Notes under the pieces: model-generated | What the model was told of the DNA's origin: nothing | The model's input: only the letters and a program-made list of their open reading frames with translations | The model's database searches: none | Part shown: positions 1-9,249 of the stretch, in pieces | Numbering within the stretch: position 1 is the first letter of the stretch | Layout of the letters: each line of letters starts with the position of its first letter | Position numbers and translations under genes: made by a program | Assembly: GCA_022564055.1 (NCBI GenBank) | Contig: JADFMD010000012.1 | Span: forward strand, 1 to 52,398 | From: Gemmatimonadota bacterium | GTDB lineage: Bacteria > Gemmatimonadota > Gemmatimonadetes > Longimicrobiales > Gaopeijiaceae | Direction of reading: 5' to 3' | DNA length: 52,398 nucleotides

Positions 1-1092
1 CGGATCGGGGCACCGGAACTCGAAACGCTTCGCCTTCGGGTTGGGCGAGTACATGGGGATCCGCACCGCGGCCGAGCGGTTACGCTGCGAGTACGCCAGG
101 TTCACCGGCGCCTCGAAGCCGGGCACCAGGCGCCGGTAGGAGTTGCTCGTCGGCGCCGCGAACGCGAGCACCGCACCCGCGTGCTTGAGCACCCCCGCGA
201 TCGCGTGCATAGCGAGTTCGCTCATCCCCGCATAGCTGTCTCCAGCGAAGAGCGGGGTTCCGTCTTTCCAGAGCGACAGATGCGTGTGCATTCCGCTCCC
301 GTTGTCGTTGAACAGCGGCTTCGGCATGAACGTCACCGTCTTGCCGTGTTGCTTCGCCACGTTGCGGATGATGTACTTGTACCACGCGAACTGATCCGAC
401 ATCTGAAGGAGCGGCGCAAACTCCATGTCGATTTCGGACTGGCCCGCCGTGCCCACCTCGTGGTGGTGGGCCTCCACGACGATTCCGATATCGGTCAGCG
501 CGTACACCATCTCGCCTCTGAGATCGTGATACGAATCCGTCGGACTCACCGGAAAGTAGCCACCTTTGTAGCCCGGCTTGTAGCCCAGGTTCGGCTCCTC
601 GAAACGCGCCGTGTTCCACGCGCCCTCCACCGAGTCGATCTCGTAGAAGCCGTGATGCTCGTTCTGTTCGTAGCGCACCGTGTCGAAGATGAAGAACTCC
701 GGCTCCGGCCCGATGTAGCACGTGTCGGCGATCCCCGTCGACTTGAGGTGCTTCTCCGCTTTCCGCGCCACGTGCCTGGGGTCGCGCGTGTAGTTCTCCT
801 TCGTGATTGGGTCCACGATGTCGGCGATCACGCTCACCGTCGGCCGCTGGAAGAACGGATCGAGCACCGCCGTCGACGCATCCGGCACGGCCAGCATGTC
901 CGACTCGTGGATGCCCTGCCAACCTCGGATCGACGACCCGTCAAAGCCAACCCCGTCCTCGAACGTCCCCTCGTCCCACAACTCGATCGGGTACGAGCAG
1001 TGCTGCCACGAGCCCAGTAGGTCCGTGAACTTCAGATCCACCATCTTCGCGTCGTGCTTCTTGGCGAACTCAAAAAACTCTTTCGGTGTCAT
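1..1092 (-). CDS. glnA: Glutamine synthetase, class I (3' end outside window)
   Basis: ATP-dependent ligation of ammonia to glutamate, the main entry of ammonium into metabolism; cytoplasmic dodecamer. The minus frame opens with ATG at 1092 ([16 protein letters not shown]) and stays open for 364 codons to the window edge, so about the last 100 residues of a roughly 470-residue GSI are missing. Family landmarks are clear: FDGSSIRGW near residues 50-58, the metal-binding [10 protein letters not shown] at 128-137, [14 protein letters not shown] at 209-222, the glutamate/ATP-site NGSGMHTH at 264-271, and [11 protein letters not shown] at 321-331. The adenylylation loop (Tyr near 397 in enterobacteria) lies outside. 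No strong Shine-Dalgarno sequence is visible, but the N-terminus matches the family. The gene is transcribed leftward, away from the decayed region at 1.1-1.5 kb. Certain as to family. Confidence 0.97.
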   Translation of the reverse strand, partial: MTPKEFFEFAKKHDAKMVDLKFTDLLGSWQHCSYPIELWDEGTFEDGVGFDGSSIRGWQGIHESDMLAVPDASTAVLDPFFQRPTVSVIADIVDPITKENYTRDPRHVARKAEKHLKSTGIADTCYIGPEPEFFIFDTVRYEQNEHHGFYEIDSVEGAWNTARFEEPNLGYKPGYKGGYFPVSPTDSYHDLRGEMVYALTDIGIVVEAHHHEVGTAGQSEIDMEFAPLLQMSDQFAWYKYIIRNVAKQHGKTVTFMPKPLFNDNGSGMHTHLSLWKDGTPLFAGDSYAGMSELAMHAIAGVLKHAGAVLAFAAPTSNSYRRLVPGFEAPVNLAYSQRNRSAAVRIPMYSPNPKAKRFEFRCPDP

Positions 1093-1440
1093 GGGCGTGT
1101 TTGCTTGTAGGTGATTGTGCTCGCTCTTCCCATTGGGGAGAGAGGCTGCTGGCATAGCACAGGTACTCTTTGGCCGGCGGCAGAGTACAGTGGGATCGTA
1201 CGTGGGGGCAAGGGGGCGACAGGGCGACGGCGACAGGCGACAGATGGAGAAAGGAGTACGTTCTGTCTCATCGTGTTTCTAGACACAATGTGCACTGAGG
1301 ATGGCGCGTCCCTTCAGGGTTGAGAGGGAGCTCGCAATCGGCGGGAGAGGATTGGGCTGGGCCCCCGGTTCGGCAGGCACGGCATCTGAGGCGACCGAGC
1401 CGCCGGACTCCAGGGCGTCAGGCAGCCGATCGGGCCGACC
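1093..1440. other. Non-coding gap upstream of glnA
   Basis: About 350 bp between the glnA start and the channel relic at 1441. It should hold the leftward glnA promoter. A short GC-rich simple-sequence stretch lies near 1207-1250 (repeats of GGCGACAGG type). Short open frames exist on both strands but have no recognisable protein features. I see no RNA structure that I can name. Confidence 0.5.
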
Positions 1441-1523
1441 GAACGCCACCACGCGATCGATCTCGAGATTTTCAGACAGTTCGCCGAAAAGGGAATCGCC
1501 TTCGCGTATCCGACCCAGACACT

Positions 1524-2816
<1,293 letters not shown>

Positions 2817-2856
2817 CCTAAAAACAAGGGGTGGGCCCTGAAGTTCAAAATTTTCG

Positions 2857-5800
2857 TTACACCACCACCCTGGTCACCCCCGTCGCAAGAAAGAGCAAAC
2901 GCCCGCTGACGTCGCCCTCGGCCAACGCATATTGCTCCCGCACGACGTCGCAGTAGGCCACGATCTGCGGGCGATAGTGCGCTGTGCGGGCGGCGAGCAT
3001 CTCTTCGTCACCCGATTCGATGGCATCGGTTTTGAAGTCCAGGATTTCAGCCCGCACGACTCTCCCGTTCCGTTGGATCAGGACCAGGCGGTCGATGAAG
3101 CCTTCCTGAATTTCGCCCTTCACGCGGCGCACGAAGGGACGCTCATTCTCGACATGCACGACGGTGTCCGGGTCGGACGGGGAGCCGTCCCGGCTCAAAG
3201 CGCTCCGAATGGGCTCCGCCGTCATCCAGCCACGAAATTCCGCGATGAGACCAGCCACCTGATCCTCAGGCATGCTTGGAACCGTCGACCGTGCGATGGC
3301 CGCCAAAACATCGTCGTCCCGAATTCCGTCCTCGATCCACTCGATCTCCTCGCACCACGCGTGCACCACCTGTCCCCGTGCGAGCGCGGGGGCCGCGTCG
3401 AGGCGAAGGAAGAACGGGAGATCCACACCGGTGCCACCCTCCAAACTCGAGGGACTGCGCCGGGCGAGGTTACGGCCGGGGCCTTCGGTGGAGGGTCGAA
3501 GGAGAGCGGTGTCAGGATCGGCTGCCTTCCCGCGTTCCGTTCCCACTTCCCCCGCCGTCTCCCCGGCTAAATCCAGCGCCGGCTCCAACTCCGCCTCCAT
3601 TTCCGGTTCGCCTTCGGTTTCCTCGAACCAACGGGGATTCCCCCGCTCCAGCAGCACCCCCCCACTTTCGGCGTTCCGGTCCTCCAGCCCCAAGGCCGCA
3701 CGGATCAAGCCGGCGCTGTGCCTGGCGCTTCCACCCTCCGGAGGAAGGACCAGGTGGATGGCGTACTTCGCACGAGTCAGAGCCACGTATAAGACGCTGA
3801 GCCCGTCGCGCAGTTCGGCGCCCTGGACCTCACGCTCAGCGTTTTCGGCTTCGGGAAACAGCGGTAGCAGCTCTCCAGGAATCCGGGGGTACACCTGCAC
3901 GACCCGGCCGGTGTTTGGATCGCGCTCGGGGACGGCCACGCCCCTTCTCGTCGGTACCAGAGAGGTGTAGAGCTCGGGAAGCACGACCACATCGAACTCC
4001 AGACCCTTGGATTTGTGCACCGTCATCACCTGTACCCGGGCGGAGGAAGGATCCTCAACCGACTCTCGCTCTACGTACCGCGCAAAATCGGCCGGGCGCA
4101 GGGTGGCGCGCTCATCCCATCGGTGGCCTAGCTCCACGAGTTGAAGGAGCCTCATCACCTCCCGGGCGTCGCATTCGGGTGCCAGATCCTCGACCCACCT
4201 GGCCAGCGTCGGACCGTAGCCGTCCGTGAGGAGCCAGGTCCTGACGCGATGGGCGAGGGTCCTTGCCGCTTCGTCGTCCTTGTAATCCTTGAAGCGCACC
4301 ACTTCACCCAGAGGCGTTTGGGTCACGTGGTAGCGGGCTGCACGATTTTGCGGGTGATCGGCCATCCGAAGAAGGGAGAGAAGCGCGTTGGCCGGTGGCG
4401 TGTCCGTCAGAGAGGTGCCCCCCTCGCCACTGGCGCGCACGCCGAGATCGCGGAGCTCGTCCATGAGGTAGCCCAGGACCTTGTTGCGGCGGACCAGAAC
4501 ACCGATGGATCGTCCCGGCATCTCGTCATGCACCGCCTTGATGATCTGCGCCGCATGGCGAAGGAGTCTCGGCTGGATCGCGGCCGTGCCGGTATCGTCC
4601 GGAGCCACATAGGCGCGGACGTGGCCGGCGACGTCCCGGGCGGCGGCGAGCTCCGTGAAATCTTCCATCCAGCCCGAAGCCACGACCGGACCCACAGGAA
4701 TGCCCGAAACGACGGTGTTGGTGGGGAGATCCCGAAAAACATCGGCTACGAATTCGAGCACGACCGCGCTCGACCGCCATGATTTGTCCAGCGTGGTGTG
4801 GGCCAGCTCGTAGCGCTTGCCCACCCGGCGGACGAGCTCGGGGCGGGCGCCTCGCCACCCGTAAATGGACTGCTTGGTGTCCGCCACGATGATCCCGGCG
4901 CGCCCATCCACCGGCCCCGATAACAGTTTATGGGCGAGTGGCTCCAAGGCACGCCATTGCTCCAAAGACGTGTCCTGGAACTCGTCGAGAAGGAGATGAC
5001 GCACCGGCTGGTCCAGACGGTAGTGGAGGTCGTCCCGGCCTCCCGTGGAGTCGGGCCCGCCCAGGAGGTAGGTGATGTCCTCGAACCGGTAGGCTCGGGC
5101 GCGGCGCTGGGCATCTTCGAAGGCGGTCTCGAGCAGCTCGGCGAGGCGGCCCATGGCCTCGGTCTCACGTCGGAAATGGGGGGCGAGGTCGATGCGGGCC
5201 AGCTGGCCCGCGTCGCGAAAGAGCTCCGCGAAATCCGGTCCGATGGACCGCTGGTCGAACGAGTCTTCACCGCCGAGAACCTTGATGCCGATCCCCTTCC
5301 CGAAGACCGCCCTCCAGTCGAGCGCCGCGATGGCGGCGGAGGCACTGTCCCTGGCTTTACCCCAGGTTTTCATGGGGTCTCCAGCCTTGGTGGTAGGGAC
5401 CTCGAGCTCCCGAAGGCGGGCAGCCAACTCGGACGCTTTCGCCTGGAGCTTTTCCGGTCCCAGCGTATCGGTCACCCCGAGGTCCGGACTCCATGGGTGC
5501 ACGGCGCCCGGGTCCAACTGCCGGCGGATGCGAAGCAACGTATCCACTTTCTCGAGGAGGGCTTCGTGGACCTGCCGCTCGGCGTCACCTCGATTGACCA
5601 TGTGGAGCAGTTCCACCAGCTCCGCCCGCTCGCCACCGGCCAGCGCCGCCTGCACGGCCTCGGTACGCAGACGCTCCTGCGTGGGATGATCGGCGATGGT
5701 CCAACCGGGCGCCAAACCCAGCTCCTGGAAAAAGCTACGGGCCAAGCGGACCAAGAACGCGTCCAGGGTACCCACGTTGAACTGATGCAGGTCGGCGAGG

Positions 5801-6096
5801 AGGCGGGCCAGCAGGCGGCGGCACTCTTCCGGTTGGCCGAGACGTGGATCCGCGTCCCGGCCCAGCGCCTGGGCTTTCTCGGGATCTGACGCTCCCTCGG
5901 CGAGCCGTACCAGCACCCGCTCCAGGATCTCGCCTGCGGCTTTCCGGGTGAAGGTGGAGGCGAGAATTTCGTTGGGGGGTGTTCCCGACGCCAGCAGGCC
6001 GATGATGCGGCTGGAGAGGTGGTAGGTCTTTCCCGATCCGGCCGACGCCAAAACCAGCTCCCGAAGGGGAGCAGGGGATTTCGTCGCCTGGTTCAT
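2857..6096 (-). CDS. addA: AddA/RecB-like UvrD-family helicase-nuclease
   Basis: Superfamily 1 helicase fused to a PD-(D/E)XK nuclease; with its partner it should resect double-strand breaks for RecA loading. Start chosen at ATG 6094-6096 (MNQATKSPAPLREL), which overlaps the upstream TGA in an ATGA junction and has a GGAGGGGGAGG ribosome site directly before it. A longer open frame to 6156 lies wholly inside the upstream gene. 1079 residues. Visible motifs: Walker A ASAGSGKT (17-24), ASTFTRKAA motif Ia, Walker B LLLDEFQDT near 370, VQVMTVHKSKGLEFD (motif V) and LYVALTRAKYAIHLV (motif VI), then a C-terminal nuclease with GQVVHAW and EILDFKTD near residue 1015. The length and architecture fit AddA rather than UvrD or Rep. 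A RecB role cannot be excluded from sequence alone, but the AddB-like partner next door supports AddA. Confidence 0.88.
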   Translation of the reverse strand: MNQATKSPAPLRELVLASAGSGKTYHLSSRIIGLLASGTPPNEILASTFTRKAAGEILERVLVRLAEGASDPEKAQALGRDADPRLGQPEECRRLLARLLADLHQFNVGTLDAFLVRLARSFFQELGLAPGWTIADHPTQERLRTEAVQAALAGGERAELVELLHMVNRGDAERQVHEALLEKVDTLLRIRRQLDPGAVHPWSPDLGVTDTLGPEKLQAKASELAARLRELEVPTTKAGDPMKTWGKARDSASAAIAALDWRAVFGKGIGIKVLGGEDSFDQRSIGPDFAELFRDAGQLARIDLAPHFRRETEAMGRLAELLETAFEDAQRRARAYRFEDITYLLGGPDSTGGRDDLHYRLDQPVRHLLLDEFQDTSLEQWRALEPLAHKLLSGPVDGRAGIIVADTKQSIYGWRGARPELVRRVGKRYELAHTTLDKSWRSSAVVLEFVADVFRDLPTNTVVSGIPVGPVVASGWMEDFTELAAARDVAGHVRAYVAPDDTGTAAIQPRLLRHAAQIIKAVHDEMPGRSIGVLVRRNKVLGYLMDELRDLGVRASGEGGTSLTDTPPANALLSLLRMADHPQNRAARYHVTQTPLGEVVRFKDYKDDEAARTLAHRVRTWLLTDGYGPTLARWVEDLAPECDAREVMRLLQLVELGHRWDERATLRPADFARYVERESVEDPSSARVQVMTVHKSKGLEFDVVVLPELYTSLVPTRRGVAVPERDPNTGRVVQVYPRIPGELLPLFPEAENAEREVQGAELRDGLSVLYVALTRAKYAIHLVLPPEGGSARHSAGLIRAALGLEDRNAESGGVLLERGNPRWFEETEGEPEMEAELEPALDLAGETAGEVGTERGKAADPDTALLRPSTEGPGRNLARRSPSSLEGGTGVDLPFFLRLDAAPALARGQVVHAWCEEIEWIEDGIRDDDVLAAIARSTVPSMPEDQVAGLIAEFRGWMTAEPIRSALSRDGSPSDPDTVVHVENERPFVRRVKGEIQEGFIDRLVLIQRNGRVVRAEILDFKTDAIESGDEEMLAARTAHYRPQIVAYCDVVREQYALAEGDVSGRLLFLATGVTRVVV

Positions 6097-9011
6097 TCCT
6101 CCCCCTCCTCTTCGCTGCCACCGGGCCTGCCTTCGTCCGTGCCGGTCGCCTTCCACCCCACCGTCAAAAGGGGCTCCAGGCCATCCCGGCCCATCCGCCG
6201 GGCCTTCGTCACGGCGGAGTCGAAAACGAACCTGCCCTCACGCAGTCGCCTGACGACCTCGCGGGCGGTGGCCTCCGCGGCGGTCAGGTCCTCCTCGGTC
6301 CAGTCGGCGAGCATGAACTGGCTCTCTTCCGACTTCTTGGGGAGGGAGACGTAGCCGAAGCGGATATTGCCTTTCTCGACCGCTTTGGCATCGACGATCG
6401 ACCGGCCCCCCTCGTCTACGATTCCGGGCAGAAGACGTCGGTAAAGAGGGAGCTGGAGATCGACCCAGTGACGGTCCTCGTCCTTGCCCTTCCGATGGGT
6501 GGCCTCCGGTGGCTTCACCGAGTTGCCCGTTTTGTAGTCGAGCACAGCCCACTCGCCTGTGTCAGGGTTGTGGTCGATGCGGTCGATACGGCCACGGAGG
6601 AGCAGGGTCGTACCGTCGACATCGAACGGAACGCCATCTCCCTCGGGCGTGCACTCCACGGCCATGATCTTCCAACCGCGCGCGGCCCACTCTGCCTGTT
6701 TGCCGGCAAAGGCCCGAAGCCGGGCCTTGAGCTGCTCGGCCTGGAGGTCGACCGCTGGAAGGGCTTCCAGGCCGAAGCGTATCGAGACCTCCTCACCGAG
6801 TAGTCGAACCAGCGTTCGAGCCACATCCGACTCGTCGGACGCGTCGACCCGGGGTGGAGACTCGAGTGCGAGCAGGCCGAACCGGTGGAGCACCTCGTGG
6901 GCGAGATTTCCAAATCCCATCGGGTCGAGCTCCCGGGCGGTGTCGTCTATGCTGTCGAGGCAGTACACCCGCTCGAGAACGAACCGGTAGGGGTCACTCA
7001 GGAGCGCTCCGAAATCGGTGACCCGTAGAGCGGTGGGAACCTCGCCTTCTTCCAACTCGATCACCTTCTCGGGCGGGACGCTGAACCGGGTGGCCTCGCC
7101 CGGCTCGAGGCCGAGCGAGGCGAGACCAGCGCCGCCGGGGTCCCCTCGATGTCGCTCGAGAAAATCGAGCACGCGGGCCGGCATCTCCTCCTCCGGAATC
7201 CGGAACATGAGTCGGCTCGGGCGGAGGGGATCGCCCTGCGCGGTCCGGCGCCCCGCGATGAGGCGCACCGTCTCTTTCGAGTGAAGCACCGTCGTGAGTC
7301 GGTAGGCGTCACGCGCCAGCCTGCTTCGGTTGTCGGGGAGGCCGAGGCGGGTCCGAAGCGCGTCCGGCAGAAACGGGTGCCCACTTCCGGACTCGGGTAA
7401 GAGACCCTCGTTGAACCCGGTGAGAATGACGATCGGCGCGTCATCGAGGGGTAGCTCGAGCCAATCCACCAGCTCCACCGCTTCTCGGGCGGGCGGCGGT
7501 GGGAGCGCCTCTTCTCGAAGCTCGAGCAGCAGCGTCCGAATGGCCTCGTTTCCTGAGCACTGCTCGTCCAGCGATTCCGGAATCTCCGCGAGTGAGGTCG
7601 CCACCGCCTGAATTCGTCCCAGCGTGTCCAAGCGTCGCCGGTCGGCTGGCCGACTCCGGTCCAGCTCCGACTCGCCGTACGCGGCGAGGAGGACGTCCAT
7701 CACCAACGGCATCCACTCCGACAATGTCTTACGGCCGAGGAGGGAGTGGAGTGGCCCCTCCCGGTCCAGGGCTCGCACTACCCGAGGAAAAGGGGCCGCC
7801 CTCTTTCGTCCTGGGGGTATCTCACCCCCAACCCTGAAGGGAAGGTGGTCCGCGAAATACTGGTCCGCCGCCTCGATGGCCTCGAGCCGGGCGGAAGAGG
7901 TGGCCGTGGGCCCCGCCAGGGGGCCTACGTCGGGATGCCGAAGGAGGGCGGCCAGAGCCTGAAACGTGTGGTCGCTCAGGTAGTCCGAGACGCCTTGGAG
8001 GAGCCGGACCGGGCCCGTGCGCGCCAGAGGCGTGCCTGCTGCATAGCGGGCGGGGACGCCGCGGGCTTGCAAGCGTTGCTCGAGATAAGGCACCACCTCC
8101 GATGCGGGGTGAACCCCCAGGACGATCTCTTCCGCCGAATACTTCCCCCCGAGGTTAGCCAAGGCGTCGAGAACGGCGTCGGCTTGATTCACCGGCCGCT
8201 CCACCACCTCGAGGAGCTCTTGGGTCACGGGGACGAGCGCGGTTTCCCAGTAATCCGTGGTGGGAAGGCCAAAGGCGTCGTAGGCGGTGTTGGCGTCGGT
8301 ACCGTCGTCTGGGGCTTCAGGTGCGTGGATGAGTGCGCGGACGGTCGCGCCACTCGCTTCCACGAGCCGCCGTGTCACCGTCGGCAGCTCTACTATGGAG
8401 ACCAGCCAGAGATCGCCCGTAAAAGGGGGGACCTCATGCTCGAGCGCTAGAATGCGGGTCTCGAAGCGGTCCGCCACGCCCGCCCGCTCGAGAAGCTGTA
8501 GAAACTTTCGTTGCACCCCACCCAGCACCTCCCAGCGTGCCCCGTCGTCGAAGAGGAGGCCCGAACGACAGATCTCCACCACGTCCGCAAACCGGTGACC
8601 CTCCCGTGCGAGATCCTGGTGCAACCCGGCCAGCAAACCGGCGAGCTCATCCCATTCGGTGAGGCTGTCGCCGTCGGGTAGATGGGGGAAGACGCGCTCG
8701 ACGGCGTCGCGTTCCACACTTCGAAGCGCCCGAGACCAGGCGCGCCGTGTGATCACGTCATCCGCGAGAGGCTTCGGGCTGCCGTGGAGCCGTCCGGGGA
8801 GGTTCCCGACGGTGATGGCTTCGGGGGGTATCAGCGTGGCGCCCCGGACGTCCGCTTCATCCAGGAGGAGCTCGATGATCCTGCGCCGGGCGCGCCCTCC
8901 GGGAAGGACGACGGTGGCGGGCCGAAGGTCGGCCACGGGCCCCTCGATGTAGTGCTCGATGAGGTGGGCCGCGGCTGTGGGCAGCACAGGCTTGTCCCAC
9001 CCGAGGAACAC
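6093..9011 (-). CDS. addB: AddB-like PD-(D/E)XK nuclease subunit
   Basis: 972 residues; partner of the downstream AddA-like helicase, with a 4-bp stop/start overlap implying coupled translation. The N-terminal inactive-helicase region starts FLGWDKPVLPTAAAHLIEH, resembling proteobacterial AddB. The C-terminal nuclease domain shows DPYRFVLERVY, then LRGRIDRID and the active-site VLDYKTGN near residue 823, with QLPLYRRLLPG beyond. AddB normally carries four Fe-S cysteines, one before and three after the nuclease core. Here I see one (VYC) before the core and none in the C-terminal 100 residues, so the cluster appears absent. The gene diverges from the M14 peptidase gene across a 238-bp region. 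It could also be described as a RecB-family exonuclease with the same role. Confidence 0.85.
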   Translation of the reverse strand: MFLGWDKPVLPTAAAHLIEHYIEGPVADLRPATVVLPGGRARRRIIELLLDEADVRGATLIPPEAITVGNLPGRLHGSPKPLADDVITRRAWSRALRSVERDAVERVFPHLPDGDSLTEWDELAGLLAGLHQDLAREGHRFADVVEICRSGLLFDDGARWEVLGGVQRKFLQLLERAGVADRFETRILALEHEVPPFTGDLWLVSIVELPTVTRRLVEASGATVRALIHAPEAPDDGTDANTAYDAFGLPTTDYWETALVPVTQELLEVVERPVNQADAVLDALANLGGKYSAEEIVLGVHPASEVVPYLEQRLQARGVPARYAAGTPLARTGPVRLLQGVSDYLSDHTFQALAALLRHPDVGPLAGPTATSSARLEAIEAADQYFADHLPFRVGGEIPPGRKRAAPFPRVVRALDREGPLHSLLGRKTLSEWMPLVMDVLLAAYGESELDRSRPADRRRLDTLGRIQAVATSLAEIPESLDEQCSGNEAIRTLLLELREEALPPPPAREAVELVDWLELPLDDAPIVILTGFNEGLLPESGSGHPFLPDALRTRLGLPDNRSRLARDAYRLTTVLHSKETVRLIAGRRTAQGDPLRPSRLMFRIPEEEMPARVLDFLERHRGDPGGAGLASLGLEPGEATRFSVPPEKVIELEEGEVPTALRVTDFGALLSDPYRFVLERVYCLDSIDDTARELDPMGFGNLAHEVLHRFGLLALESPPRVDASDESDVARTLVRLLGEEVSIRFGLEALPAVDLQAEQLKARLRAFAGKQAEWAARGWKIMAVECTPEGDGVPFDVDGTTLLLRGRIDRIDHNPDTGEWAVLDYKTGNSVKPPEATHRKGKDEDRHWVDLQLPLYRRLLPGIVDEGGRSIVDAKAVEKGNIRFGYVSLPKKSEESQFMLADWTEEDLTAAEATAREVVRRLREGRFVFDSAVTKARRMGRDGLEPLLTVGWKATGTDEGRPGGSEEEGEE

Positions 9012-9063
9012 ACGTTCAACGGTGTGGGCCGAGGTTACTTCTGGGGTTGGAGTCAGCGTTCAG

Positions 9064-9102
9064 GTTCCGATATCAGGCAAGACAAGTTCCGATGTGAGGC
9101 AA
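9064..9102. promoter_or_regulatory. Two phased direct repeats in the addB/peptidase divergent region
   Basis: Two 17-bp near-copies, GTTCCGATATCAGGCAA at 9064-9080 and GTTCCGATGTGAGGCAA at 9086-9102, differ at two positions and recur every 22 bp, about two helical turns. They lie between the addB start (9011) and the peptidase start (9250). This phasing is typical of binding sites occupied on one DNA face. It is a candidate operator only; no regulator gene lies nearby. Confidence 0.35.
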
Positions 9103-9249
9103 CATAGGTGATGGGAGTGCGCGTGGAAGGAGGTGCGGTTGAGGGCGGGTGTGGTTGACGTGAGATCGCACCGGAATGAAGATGATCCGTGTACGGCTTC
9201 ACGGTTCATGAGCCCCTTCACGCGCCCATACCACATCGGAACGATTCTT

